Source: JAJDFU01 sp964641965 (GTDB lineage: Bacteria; Bacteroidota; Bacteroidia; Chitinophagales; Saprospiraceae). Taken from it: DNA of 55,655 bases. The translations under genes and the position numbers were made by a program. Under the pieces are notes generated by a model, which was not told the origin of the DNA, made no database searches, and was given only the letters and a program-made list of their open reading frames with translations. Each line of letters starts with the position of its first letter. Position 1 is the stretch's first letter. This document shows, piece after piece, positions 1-8,896 of the stretch. The stretch lies in contig CAZXLD010000030.1 in NCBI GenBank assembly GCA_964641965.1, positions 1-55,655 of the forward strand, read 5' to 3'.

Positions 1-160
1 TGGTGCCAAAAGACACATTTGCAGGCCAAAGGGTATTATTGAGATGGCTTCTAGTACATGTTCTTTTCCGAAAAGAATAATTAAAAAAGATGCTATGTTA
101 AGCGTCAAGCTAAAACAACCATAGGAAGTCCATATCGATCCATAAGCTGGATGGTTAACT
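1..160. other. Non-coding left edge with a short dyad
   Basis: No gene is visible. A dyad, TTCTTTTC-C-GAAAAGAA, lies at 61-77; with one central base it is more like a protein-binding dyad than a hairpin. Nothing links it to a particular gene. Confidence 0.4.
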
Positions 161-309
161 TGACGCAAGTTTAAAATGACCTATCTAAAAATGGAGAAAA
201 ACAGCCAAACTTGGTCAGCCCTGACGACAAGTGTCGGGATCAAGGACATTATACCATTTAAAGCAATGCTGTATTTAAGTGACAGGCCGTTTTCAACTTA
301 AAATGGTAT
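161..309 (+). repeat. Dispersed structured repeat, copy A (~150 bp)
   Basis: This is one of three copies of the same element in the window (others at 17700-17819 and 20382-20531), all in the same orientation. Each opens with TGACGCAAGTTTAAAATGAC and closes with AAAATGGTA. Inside are a short dyad CCAAACTTGG, a small hairpin (CCTGAC/GTCGGG here, perfect CCCGAC/GTCGGG in copy C) and a terminal long-range dyad pairing ATACCATTTAAAG with CTTAAAATGGTAT. It encodes no protein. Size and structure resemble a MITE or REP-like element, but no target-site duplication is clear. This copy ends within a few bases of a 5'-truncated nuclease gene. Confidence 0.8.
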
Positions 310-312
310 CAA

Positions 313-804
313 TTGACAACTAACGACTTGGGCGAAAAACTAAAGCAGTCGGGTAATTACAAACTGGTTTCCAACGGGCTGGTTTACCCCTATTTCTTTT
401 TCACTCTGGAAGCAGCATTGCAAGACGTCCTTATGTATGCCGTGCATAATGCACAGCGTCAAAAAATGCACCTCTGGTCTGCCGACGAAACAGCTAAAGG
501 CATCACCACCAACAGTATTTCGGAAATCACCGAACAACACCTGATCTTCCCCTATCTATTCCAACGCATGATCAAGCATCAATACCTGAGGCTCATGGAA
601 GGTTACTGGGAAGCCTTAAATGCCAAGCGGCATTTCACTCCTAACCCCGACGCCTTGTTTCTGGATAGTTTCTTTGAGGATTCCAATCCATATATATTCC
701 TGATAAACGAAAGGGAATTCAAACGGCTCGATGAAATCGTAATTATTCGGAAATCTAATATACGGATGGCTACGCATCCTGGAAATATTGTCTTTTTGTC
801 TTAA
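313..804 (+). pseudogene. 5'-truncated SNase-like nuclease, C-terminal half only
   Basis: About 163 codons read NYKLVSNGLVYPYFF..., then LWSADETAKGI, an LTD-like ITEQHLIFPYLFQRM segment and a charged tail. From memory this matches the C-terminal half of a ~250-residue family often annotated as nuclease (typical motifs GLVYPTFY, LWxxDxTxxG, LPKLFRR). The expected N-terminal half is absent. No ATG lies in frame: the frame is open only from about 283, inside repeat copy A, and the first usable start is TTG at 313. Insertion of, or recombination at, the repeat probably removed the 5' part. It could still be expressed from the TTG. The family call is moderate; the truncation is inferred from the missing N-terminus and the abutting repeat. 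Confidence 0.5.
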
Positions 805-817
805 TACCCTTCCAACT

Positions 818-2437
818 ATGAAGAATCATGTGACACTTCTAATGCTTTTGCCCTTGCTTTGGGCCTGCCAAGCAAATAAAATGCCCACCCGACAAACGGC
901 CAAATCCAAAGAAGGAGTAGTTGCTGCAGCACATCCACTGGCAGCCCAAGCCGGCAGGGATATGCTGAATCAAGGTGGAAATGCAGCAGATGCGGCAATA
1001 GCCAGTGCGTTTGCCTTATCGGTAGTAGAACCCAGTATGAGTGGCCTGGGAGGGCGGCTTCAGGCCATTATACAGCTTCCGGATGGCTCCATCCAAGGCA
1101 TTGACGCCACCACCCAGTCGCCAATAGCTTATGATACAGCCGTATTTAAACCCAAGCGCTATGGTTATACGACGATCGGAATTCCAGGAGTAGTGGCCGG
1201 TTTAACCAAATTGCACGAGGAATATGGATCTCTACCGCTGGAGGTAATCATGGCGCCTGCTGTCCGCTATGCTGAAAAAGGATTTGGGTTATTACCTGGA
1301 GAAGCCCGGCGACATGCCGCTTTGCAAAAGGAGTTGTCTGAATTTGAAGGAAGCAAAACCTATTTCTTGAGAGCCGATGGCTCGACCTATCCGGCAGGCT
1401 CCCTATTAATACAAAAAGATCTGGCCAATACTTTGCGCACCATTGCTGCTGAAGGGCGAAAGGGTTTCTATGAAGGCCCTATTGCAGAACAAATGGCCGC
1501 TGATATCCAGGCCAACGGTGGATGTGTCGCCTTGGAAGACCTGAAAAATTATCAGGCTCTTTCTTCCCGTATTGTAAACGGAAGCTATCGTGAATATGAC
1601 CTGCATGGCTTGTGGCTCCCCTCCTTTGGGGCCATCACCATCGAGATCCTGCACATTTTAGAAAACTTTCCAGTCGACAGATTGAGCGAATCCGACCGGG
1701 TCGCACTCATCTACCAGGCTATGCAGTTGGCTTATAACGATCGCAGCATTCAATTAAAAAGTGATACTATAGCAAATACACTCCTGTCTAAAGCCTACGC
1801 CAAAACCAAAGCAGATAGTATCCAGTTGGATCGCCCGAATACCAAGCTGGGATTGCTAAATAATCCTCCCGATAGTTGGCAAGCCTCAATGGGGCACACC
1901 ACCCATTTGACTACAGCCGATGCTTCGGGTATGGTGGTTGCCCTAACCCAGTCATTGGGGCCTTCCATGGGTTCCAAGGTAGCTTCTCCCAAATTGGGAT
2001 TCCTGTACGCAGTTACGCTTGGGTCTTATCTTAGGATGTACAAGCCCGGGCAACGCGTTAGCTCACATATTTCACCCTTTCTCGTTACTAAAGACGGAAA
2101 GCCCTTTCTGGGTTTGGGTGCCGCCGGAGGAAGTCGCATTGTAACAGCTATTGCTCAAGTCGTGAGCCAAGTGATCGATGAACAACTGCCTATCGACCAA
2201 GCCCTGGCAGCTTCTCGGATTTACCCAGATCAGGATACCCTCTTGCTGGAAACCCATCCTGGGTTAAAATGGTCAGCAGACGTTATTGCCACCTTGCAAA
2301 AGGAAGGCTTCCATCTCAAAAGTATACCGGATCCAGGGCGTTTCGCTCGCGTCCATGCAGTTCAGTTTAATGCCAAAAAACAGAAATGGACAGGTGCAGC
2401 CGATCCGGACTGGGAGGGCGCAGTGGGGAAGGAATAA
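818..2437 (+). CDS. ggt: Gamma-glutamyltransferase, lipoprotein form
   Basis: Gamma-glutamyltransferase (family T3 N-terminal nucleophile hydrolase, 539 aa) that cleaves gamma-glutamyl bonds of glutathione and related compounds. The N-terminus MKNHVTLLMLLPLLWAC is a lipoprotein signal peptide with Cys at about 17, so the enzyme should be membrane-anchored outside the cytoplasm; this is why ATG 818 is preferred over an earlier in-frame start. The segment GNAADAAIASAFALSVVEP...GLGG is the family's N-terminal block. The autoprocessing and catalytic Thr lies in GHTTHLT at about residue 361, and GAAGGSRIVTAI is the C-terminal GG motif region. Length is normal. It stands alone, 13 bp after the nuclease remnant. 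Confidence 0.9.
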   Translation: MKNHVTLLMLLPLLWACQANKMPTRQTAKSKEGVVAAAHPLAAQAGRDMLNQGGNAADAAIASAFALSVVEPSMSGLGGRLQAIIQLPDGSIQGIDATTQSPIAYDTAVFKPKRYGYTTIGIPGVVAGLTKLHEEYGSLPLEVIMAPAVRYAEKGFGLLPGEARRHAALQKELSEFEGSKTYFLRADGSTYPAGSLLIQKDLANTLRTIAAEGRKGFYEGPIAEQMAADIQANGGCVALEDLKNYQALSSRIVNGSYREYDLHGLWLPSFGAITIEILHILENFPVDRLSESDRVALIYQAMQLAYNDRSIQLKSDTIANTLLSKAYAKTKADSIQLDRPNTKLGLLNNPPDSWQASMGHTTHLTTADASGMVVALTQSLGPSMGSKVASPKLGFLYAVTLGSYLRMYKPGQRVSSHISPFLVTKDGKPFLGLGAAGGSRIVTAIAQVVSQVIDEQLPIDQALAASRIYPDQDTLLLETHPGLKWSADVIATLQKEGFHLKSIPDPGRFARVHAVQFNAKKQKWTGAADPDWEGAVGKE

Positions 2438-2786
2438 TGGGTCAATGCTGTAGTTTGATGCTACGGTAATGCAGGGTTTACATGTAGATTTACTGCGTTT
2501 CGCTGCCGCATGTAGTCCTATTGCTACTATGGATGCTGGGTCTTTTCTGAGTAGATCACAAACAGGACTGGGTTGGCAACCAACCTTCCTACTATTGATA
2601 ACGTCCATATCATATAAGGCAGCATCAAACAGGACATTCATTTTAAGATGGCACTGTGCATTCCATGACTTGAAGATGGAGTCTACTAATTTGTCGGTGC
2701 AGGGACAGAGCAACCCGGGTACGGACCACAGATTCTAATAATAAAAATAAACACTCCATCTTCCTGGCGCAAAACGCCAACTTACC
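2438..2786. other. Intergenic, no gene recognised
   Basis: Open frames on both strands here show no recognisable family. A small dyad, TGGCG-caaaa-CGCCA, sits at about 2765-2779, just before the next gene. I see no convincing promoter. Confidence 0.4.
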
Positions 2787-3604
2787 ATGCATAATACTAT
2801 TTCTCCCCTCTTGCTTTCTGTTGTTTTTTTTTGCTAACTGGATGCGCTGAGTCCCCTTCTCCCTCCAAGACAGACAATCTCGAACCCGAGCCCACAACTG
2901 CGACAGTACCATTGCCTGATTTGCTGCAAAGCAGCCTTGAGGCACATGGCGGCCTGGACCGCTGGGAGTCTATGAAAACCATGGCTTACACGGTAGAAAG
3001 AAGAGAAAAACCGGAACGTCACCTTATCGACTTGCAAACCCGAAAAGTGCTGCTTACCCATGAGGATTACAAGCTTGGGTTTGACGGGCAGGAAGTTTGG
3101 GTTTCACCGAATAAAGCTGCTTTTGGTGATGGATCAGCTCGGTTTTACCACAACTTGCGCTTTTATTTTGTCGCCATGCCCTTTATAGTGTCTGACCCTG
3201 GAATCAAGTATGAAGTGCTATCGGAAAAAGAATTGAATGGAAAAAAGTATGACGCGCTCCGGATTACGTACAACGAAGACGTAGGGGATGCCCCCGAAGA
3301 TGAATACATCTTACACTTCGACCCGGAGACACACCAGATGGAATGGTTGCTGTATACAGTTACCTATTATACCGGACAGCCTGGCGAACGGTACAATGCC
3401 CTTCATTACAGTGCCTGGCAGGAGGTCAATGGTTTAATAGTTCCGAAAAAGATGGAAGGATATCGTTTCGAAGACGGCCAGATCGGCGAAAAACGTTACG
3501 AACGGTTGGTAGAAGATTTTGAATTGACAACCATCCAGCCTGATCCAGCTCAATTTGAAATACCCAAGGAGGCCGAAATTGATTCTTTGATCACTTTTAA
3601 CTAA
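2787..3604 (+). CDS. Predicted lipoprotein, frameshifted in a T9 tract
   Basis: The body (from about 2831) reads LLTGCAESPSPS... then SLEAHGGLDRWESMKTMAYTVERRE and an all-beta-looking domain of ~230 residues, resembling Bacteroidota secreted proteins of the DUF6503 / LolA-fold kind (recalled, moderate). The only ATG that gives a signal peptide is 2787 (MHNTISPLLLSVVFF...), but it is one base out of frame. The shift lies in a run of nine T at 2824-2832: with ten T the protein would begin MHNTISPLLLSVVFFLLTGC, a textbook lipobox. As written, ATG 2787 stops at TAA 2835-2837, and the body frame has only a TTG at 2831 that lacks a signal. Possible explanations are phase variation, transcriptional slippage, a sequencing error or a recent pseudogene. 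Confidence 0.65.
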
Positions 3605-4302
3605 CCGACCTTGCGCAAACTTCTCGTTGATGGGATGCCAAAAGTCAATACCATACTTTCAAATGAAAAAGACATTAGACTTTAGATTTTTAGACGATAA
3701 AAATTGGTAATCAACTAGATAGGTTATCCACTATCTAATTGTCGAAAGCCTATTTCGAATCGTTGAATTGCTGCCTAATATCCCTTAAGTAATGATCGAT
3801 AACTGTATTTTTTTAAAAAATAACCAGTTTATTTGGCAAATAAGAACATCTCCTACTCCATTCAACCCATCATCTCAAATCAACTGTACTGGTTAATAAT
3901 AAATAACAAATAATTTTAAAATAAATTTGATTATTAATATCGTACGGTCCTATGTTGTGGATAATTTGGACGGCATCATACTGCCCGCGCAAGTTTTCCA
4001 ACTAGTTGGAAATGCAATTTCCACTAGTTCTAATATTTTCCTACTTTACCTTGGTCTTGCTAGAATAGCTACTGTGGCAAAAGGGGATCACGCTCTTTTG
4101 CAGAAAGGTAAAGGGTTAGAAAAGAATGTAAGTCTAGCTTTTAGCTTGTCCTGACTATACGATAATACTTGGCCAAATTGGTTTTACAGCCTGGCAGGTA
4201 TTTCAATACAGCTATCCTGCCCTATCGGGCCGGCTCTCTCCAACAGAAAATTTGCTCTCTTCTTCAGAAGAGGTTTATAAGTGTTATCTAAAACCCATCA
4301 AT
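3605..4302 (+). promoter_or_regulatory. Long leader/promoter region before the ThDP operon
   Basis: About 700 AT-rich bases without a credible gene. A T/A-rich dyad occupies 3802-3828 (ACTG...CAGT arms around T7A6) and could be a terminator or binding site. TAAATTTG at 3922-3929 fits the Bacteroidota -7 consensus TAnnTTTG, but no TTTG lies 19-21 bp upstream. A strong palindrome follows at 3995-4012 (listed separately). The small frame at 3927-4154 covers that palindrome and shows no protein family. Confidence 0.4.
3995..4029. promoter_or_regulatory. 18-bp perfect palindrome plus third half-site
   Basis: TTTCCAACTAGTTGGAAA at 3995-4012 is a perfect palindrome. Five bases later TTTCCACTAGTT (4018-4029) repeats the half-site with one base missing, so an alternative pairing (4000-4013 with 4017-4029) also exists. 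This is typical of a dimeric repressor or activator operator, about 275 bp before the ThDP gene and 65 bp after a -7-like element. No cognate regulator gene is adjacent. Confidence 0.5.
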
Positions 4303-6129
4303 ATGGACCTACAACCCATACCTCCTCCCCTGTCCGGGGACCAAGCTCATCTTACAGTTGGAGAAATGATCATTCACTACCTTAAGCTAGAAGGTGTAAC
4401 TCATGTATTTGGTATTCCAGGTGGAGGATTGATCAACTTCCTGGTCAATCTTAAAAACAATACACACGACATAAACTATGTGATCTGCCGGCAGGAAACA
4501 GGCGCTGGCTATATAGCAGATGGATATTACCGGGTGACGGGTAATATGGGAGTCGTAGTAGTGACCACCGGCCCTGGGTCGACAAATGCCTTAACAGGTG
4601 TCATGAATGCCCAAGCTGATGGCTCGGCCGTGCTTTTGATCACCGGAGAGATTGACCAGAAATTCGACGGCCTGGGCTATTTGCAGGAAGGCGTGGATGC
4701 AGTCCTGGATATCAAGGCCATTTACAATGCGGCAGTCAGTTACAGTATTGCTATGAACGATGGCAATAGTGCACAGGCATTGATGAAACAATTGCTCAGA
4801 AACATCCTGGCCTTACCTCGCCAAGCTGCCCATCTAAGCCTTCCCGTAAACGTAACACTCGAACCTCTTCCTTCCGCTGATTTACCCGAATCAACTACAC
4901 GCTACAGGACCCAGATCGTAGGGGCACCCATGGAGGAAGTAAAAAAGGCTATGGCTGCTTTTTTAGGCTGTCAACGCCCTCTGCTGTTCTTGGGAAATGG
5001 CTGCCGCGCCGCACTGAGAGCGGAAGGCACGCATCAAAATCTGTTGCGTTTCGTAGAAACCTACGGTATTCCGGTCATTACAACAGCTGACGGCAAAGGA
5101 ATTTTCCCCGAAAGCCACGACCTGTCACTTCGGGTATATGGTATGGCTGACTGCATGTGGCCTTACTATTATTTGGCAAACCAAGAACCGGTATATGATG
5201 GAATTATGGTCATCGGATCTCAATTGGCAGAGTTGTCTACCAACAAGTGGTCTCCCATATTAAAGCCCGGTGGAGATAATCCGATCTTCATCCAAGTAGA
5301 TATCAATCAAAAAATAATTGCCCGTGCTTTTGAGGTGACCCAAGGGATTGTTGGAGAAGCAGGAGCTTTCATTAACGATTTGGCCTGTCTTCTACCAGAA
5401 TTTCCGCCGGAAGAGCCTCTGGTACAGGAACGGAAGGCTTTCATCCATAAGATCAAGACCCAACATTCGCCCTTTATTGATCCTGAGGGGTATCAGTCGA
5501 GCGCTACTCCTATTCATCCTGCGGCTATGATGCGCGTATTGCAGGAAACCATGCCCAAGGAAACCAAGATCTTTGTGGATGCGGGTAACTGTGTGGGATG
5601 GTCCGTTCATTACCTGACTTTTGATTTGCCCGGAGAGATTTTTACCTCCCTGGCTATGGGACCAATGGGCTTTGCAGTTGGCGCTGTAGTGGGAGGAAAG
5701 ATTGGCCGACCGGATGCCACCTGTATCGCCTTGACAGGGGACGGCGCATTTATGATGCAGGGTGGAGAGATCTCCACAGCAAAACAAAATAAGGTAGGAG
5801 CCATCTGGATTGTCTTTTTCGACAACAACCTAAGTATGGTTAGCCAGGGAATGGAGCATTTTAAGCCCGATCACGACGATCCCGATATCTGGCACCAGTT
5901 ATACGAACTTGGCAACCCTGATTTAGTAAAATATGCAGAAGGCTTAGGTGCAGATGCCTACGCTGTCAGCAACCCTATAGAAATGGCAAAGATTATGCCC
6001 ATTGTCTATCAGCGCGCCAATGAGCAGGGTATACCTCAGGTGGTAGTTGCTCATATCGATACCAAACCCATTCCCCCTTATTATAACCCAATTTACAGCA
6101 AGAAACCTGAGTCTGATCCAAACGATTAA
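4303..6129 (+). CDS. ThDP-dependent acetolactate synthase-like enzyme
   Basis: 608-aa thiamine diphosphate enzyme of the acetolactate synthase / pyruvate oxidase / indolepyruvate decarboxylase superfamily. Three domains are evident: an N-terminal PYR domain (VTHVFGIPGGG; cofactor-activating Glu65 in RQETGAGYIADGY), a central Rossmann-like domain (~220-370), and a C-terminal PP domain with the GDG...NN cofactor signature (GDG at 479-481, NN at 508-509). ATG 4303 is chosen because homology begins right after it. No small ALS regulatory subunit or branched-chain amino-acid genes are nearby, so true ilvB is unlikely. The next gene starts 19 bp downstream, indicating an operon. It may catalyse alpha-keto acid decarboxylation or acyloin formation; the substrate is unknown. 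Confidence 0.85.
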   Translation: MDLQPIPPPLSGDQAHLTVGEMIIHYLKLEGVTHVFGIPGGGLINFLVNLKNNTHDINYVICRQETGAGYIADGYYRVTGNMGVVVVTTGPGSTNALTGVMNAQADGSAVLLITGEIDQKFDGLGYLQEGVDAVLDIKAIYNAAVSYSIAMNDGNSAQALMKQLLRNILALPRQAAHLSLPVNVTLEPLPSADLPESTTRYRTQIVGAPMEEVKKAMAAFLGCQRPLLFLGNGCRAALRAEGTHQNLLRFVETYGIPVITTADGKGIFPESHDLSLRVYGMADCMWPYYYLANQEPVYDGIMVIGSQLAELSTNKWSPILKPGGDNPIFIQVDINQKIIARAFEVTQGIVGEAGAFINDLACLLPEFPPEEPLVQERKAFIHKIKTQHSPFIDPEGYQSSATPIHPAAMMRVLQETMPKETKIFVDAGNCVGWSVHYLTFDLPGEIFTSLAMGPMGFAVGAVVGGKIGRPDATCIALTGDGAFMMQGGEISTAKQNKVGAIWIVFFDNNLSMVSQGMEHFKPDHDDPDIWHQLYELGNPDLVKYAEGLGADAYAVSNPIEMAKIMPIVYQRANEQGIPQVVVAHIDTKPIPPYYNPIYSKKPESDPND

Positions 6130-6148
6130 CAGCAAAATTCAAGAAAAA

Positions 6149-7837
6149 ATGATGACGAAAAACTTGCCTGAATACGATGTAGCAGTAATTGGCGGTGGTG
6201 CTGCTGGAATTTATTCTGCTTGGAGGATGTTACTTGAGGGCCCTGAATATTCTCCCCAACTCAAGCAATGGATGGAAGCCCGGGGGTATCTAAAAATTGC
6301 TGTCTTCGAGGGCAGTAATCGAATCGGTGGACGTGTCCTCTCTGCGAAAGCCCCGGATCTTCCGGATATAGTTTGCGAGATAGGAGGCATGCGGTACGTA
6401 TCTTCTCAAACGCTGGTTAAGTCACTGGTAGAAAATCGGCTTAAACTACCCAGGCACGAACAAGATGTTACAGAACCGTCCAACCTGGCCTACATCCGTG
6501 GAAAACGGCTGCAGCAAAAGCAACTGGATGATCCCTCGGTTTTGCCTTACTCATTTACCGAGGAAGAGCGAGCCTGGCTAGACCAGGGTAATACCGCTGC
6601 CAACTTTCTGGGTTATGCTGTTGAAAAGCTATTCCCTCAAATTAAAGCGCAGAACCTGCATGGAGATCAGCTCCGGGAATTCCTCAGGAATCAGGTGGTT
6701 GATGGAGAGCCTTTATATCAACACGGCTTCTGGAATCTAATCGCCCCGGTGCTTAGCCATGAAGCTTATCAGATTGCAATTACGACGGTAGGATATGACT
6801 GCCTGGGGTATAATGTAAATGCCGTGGATGCGATCTGCGAATATTTCGACTTTACACCAGACGTCAAATACTATCTGTTGAATCATGGATACGACTCCAT
6901 GCTCTGGACCATCCAGGAAGAATTTCAGCAGGCAGGAGGCGAAGTGCATATTGGTTATTGGTTGGAAAGCTTTGACGAGGCTCACCTGGCGGATGGATCC
7001 ACTGGGGTAGCCATGCGATTCAAAGATGGATCCTACACCAGCACCAGAGCAATCGTATTGGCTATGCCGAAACGCAGCCTGGAACTCTTGGCCCAAAGAG
7101 GCCCCGTGCTAGATCCTGCGAAGGCCCCGCACGTGCGTTATCTAATGAATTCCGTAGAACCGATCCACCTCTACAAGATGTTCATTGCCTATCCTGAACC
7201 CTGGTGGGGCAAGGTGGTATCAGGAGCAAACGGACAGCCCGTTGGTCGTTCGCTTACGGATATCCCGATCCGGCAATGCTATTATTGGGGCTACCAAAAT
7301 GAACCCGATCAAAAGTATGGCATTATCATGGCCTACAATGATGTGATCAGTGCGGACTTCTGGGGCGGATTACGAGATATTCCACTTGGCCCGGGTGATA
7401 CCAAAACCGTATTCTCGGGCAACACAAAAGCGCAAATGGATATCGAAGCGTCTTTTGGGGATACAAGTACGGCTAACCCATGGGACAAAAGACTATTCCG
7501 CAATTGGGCCAAACATACCGCGCCAAAGGGCATGATCGCAGAAATGCACCGACAGTTAAAACTGATGCATGGCGTGCAGGATGCCCCGGAGCCCATTGAA
7601 GCCGCTTTCTTCGATTGGGCGGATGATCCATTCGGAGGAGCCGTTCACTTCTGGAATCCAGGCTATGATTCGACCCAAATTTTGCACGATATGATTCAAC
7701 CAGTTGATACCTTCCCTTGCTATGTTTGCGGAGAGGCTTATTCAACGGGGCAAACATGGGTAGAGGGAGCTTTTCAGACGGCTGAGTTGGTGCTGCGCAG
7801 GTTCAATATTCCTCAACCAAAATGGATAAACGAATGA
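6149..7837 (+). CDS. FAD-dependent amine oxidase
   Basis: 562-aa flavoprotein of the monoamine oxidase / L-amino-acid oxidase / tryptophan 2-monooxygenase superfamily. The N-terminus has the dinucleotide-binding motif VAVIGGGAAGIYS (Gly15-Gly20) followed by FEGSNRIGGRV, the usual ribose-binding acidic residue and GGR region. The C-terminus has the second FAD contact, CYVCGEAYSTGQTWVEGAFQTAE. No signal peptide, so probably cytosolic. ATG 6149 (an ATG ATG pair) lies 19 bp after the ThDP gene, and the end overlaps the next start by 4 bp (ATGA). In this context it may oxidise an amino acid to the imino/keto acid used by the ThDP enzyme; this is inferred from gene order only. Confidence 0.85.
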   Translation: MMTKNLPEYDVAVIGGGAAGIYSAWRMLLEGPEYSPQLKQWMEARGYLKIAVFEGSNRIGGRVLSAKAPDLPDIVCEIGGMRYVSSQTLVKSLVENRLKLPRHEQDVTEPSNLAYIRGKRLQQKQLDDPSVLPYSFTEEERAWLDQGNTAANFLGYAVEKLFPQIKAQNLHGDQLREFLRNQVVDGEPLYQHGFWNLIAPVLSHEAYQIAITTVGYDCLGYNVNAVDAICEYFDFTPDVKYYLLNHGYDSMLWTIQEEFQQAGGEVHIGYWLESFDEAHLADGSTGVAMRFKDGSYTSTRAIVLAMPKRSLELLAQRGPVLDPAKAPHVRYLMNSVEPIHLYKMFIAYPEPWWGKVVSGANGQPVGRSLTDIPIRQCYYWGYQNEPDQKYGIIMAYNDVISADFWGGLRDIPLGPGDTKTVFSGNTKAQMDIEASFGDTSTANPWDKRLFRNWAKHTAPKGMIAEMHRQLKLMHGVQDAPEPIEAAFFDWADDPFGGAVHFWNPGYDSTQILHDMIQPVDTFPCYVCGEAYSTGQTWVEGAFQTAELVLRRFNIPQPKWINE

Positions 7838-8859
7838 ATCGAAAAATTCCCCGCATAATTGGTACAGGATGGAAAGTGCCGGATAAGATTCGACTAAATG
7901 ATGATCCTATTTTCGAATGGTTACGTGAGCATGTCCCAAATGCAAACCAACTATTCAGTGGCTACGATAAACGCCACGTGTTAAGTGAAGGCGAAGAGCT
8001 CATTGACATCATGCTTCCCGCTGCACAGATGGCCCTTTCATCGGCAGGACGAAGTCCGGAAGATATAGATATCCTGATTGGAAGAGGATCGGTAAGCGCT
8101 TATTACCAGCCCAACATGCTCTTGCAACTACACCAAAAACTGGGCCTTTCGGAGCGCGTTTGGGTAATCCCGGTAGGCGACGATTACTCCAATTACGGCT
8201 CCAGTATCATGCTGGCAGATAGTATGGTTCGAGCCGGGCATGCAGAAAATGTGTTAATCTGTTTAGGTGGAAACTGGACTCGAAATGTAGATTACCATAC
8301 GCCACAGTCAATTAGTGCTGCCGATGGTGCAGGAGCAGCAGTAGTGGCTATGAGCAACGACCCTTCTCATTGGCACATGGTGGATCAATGTACAGTTACA
8401 GATTCATCTTATTACGGCAGCATGTTCACCAATGGAGAGGCCTTAACTGCCGATCCGCCTTTAAAAGGGAAATACCGGTCGTATAGCACGGTCTATTCAC
8501 CCCATTTTTTCCAAATTACTGAGAAAGGCAAGGTTGGATTCAAGGCTTTTGGAGAGGTAGAAGCGCTCACTTCCGTAACTCGATTGCTGGAGCGAAACTG
8601 TCTGACGCCTGCTGATATATCCTTCATGCCGCATCAAACTTCGGCTGTCCTGATCGATTATTGGGTGGATCATTTACATCCTGCCCCAGGTCAGGTTTTA
8701 TCGAAGCTTAAAGAATTTGCCAATACTACGGTGGCTGCTCATGCGCTCAATTTTGCCTGGTTTGACGAGCACGGGCCCATCGAAAAGGATTTTATCGTTA
8801 TGCTTGCCCTTGGTCCGGGGATGCACGCAAATGCTATGATGGTCCGAAGGAACGATTAA
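7834..8859 (+). CDS. KAS III (FabH-like) homologue lacking the active-site Cys
   Basis: 341-aa thiolase-fold protein like 3-oxoacyl-ACP synthase III. His267 (in PHQTSAVLID) and Asn297 (in ANTTVAAHALNF) match the FabH catalytic His and Asn, and ISAADGAGAAVV matches the FGDGAGAAV block. At the nucleophile position, where FabH has CAGF, this protein reads YSNY; the aligned residue is Tyr118 and no Cys is nearby. It therefore cannot form the usual acyl-Cys intermediate there. It may be a non-canonical acyltransferase, a hydrolase or a partner protein. ATG 7834 is chosen because its ATGA overlaps the preceding stop, showing translational coupling; an ATG at 7822 is possible. Confidence 0.8.
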   Translation: MNRKIPRIIGTGWKVPDKIRLNDDPIFEWLREHVPNANQLFSGYDKRHVLSEGEELIDIMLPAAQMALSSAGRSPEDIDILIGRGSVSAYYQPNMLLQLHQKLGLSERVWVIPVGDDYSNYGSSIMLADSMVRAGHAENVLICLGGNWTRNVDYHTPQSISAADGAGAAVVAMSNDPSHWHMVDQCTVTDSSYYGSMFTNGEALTADPPLKGKYRSYSTVYSPHFFQITEKGKVGFKAFGEVEALTSVTRLLERNCLTPADISFMPHQTSAVLIDYWVDHLHPAPGQVLSKLKEFANTTVAAHALNFAWFDEHGPIEKDFIVMLALGPGMHANAMMVRRND

Positions 8860-8865
8860 AAGAAT

Positions 8866-8885
8866 GGGCAGGGTAACGCCTGCTC
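8866..8885. terminator. Possible bidirectional terminator between convergent genes
   Basis: A stem GGGCAGG / CCTGCTC with one G-T pair and a six-base loop lies between the ends of the KAS III-like gene (plus) and the cyclase gene (minus), with T-rich sequence following on the plus strand. It is short. Confidence 0.4.
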
Positions 8886-8896
8886 TTCTTCCTCTT

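Noticed and set aside
2469..2738. Open frames on both strands downstream of ggt
   Set aside because: Translations show no known motif and the antisense frame runs into ggt; no start signal was seen.
3927..4154. Small plus-strand frame of 75 codons before the ThDP operon
   Set aside because: No ATG or ribosome site, no family resemblance, and it spans the 18-bp palindrome, so it is better explained as leader DNA.
4303..6129. Assignment of the ThDP enzyme as ilvB
   Set aside because: No ilvN, ilvC or other branched-chain genes are nearby and its partners are an amine oxidase and a KAS III homologue.
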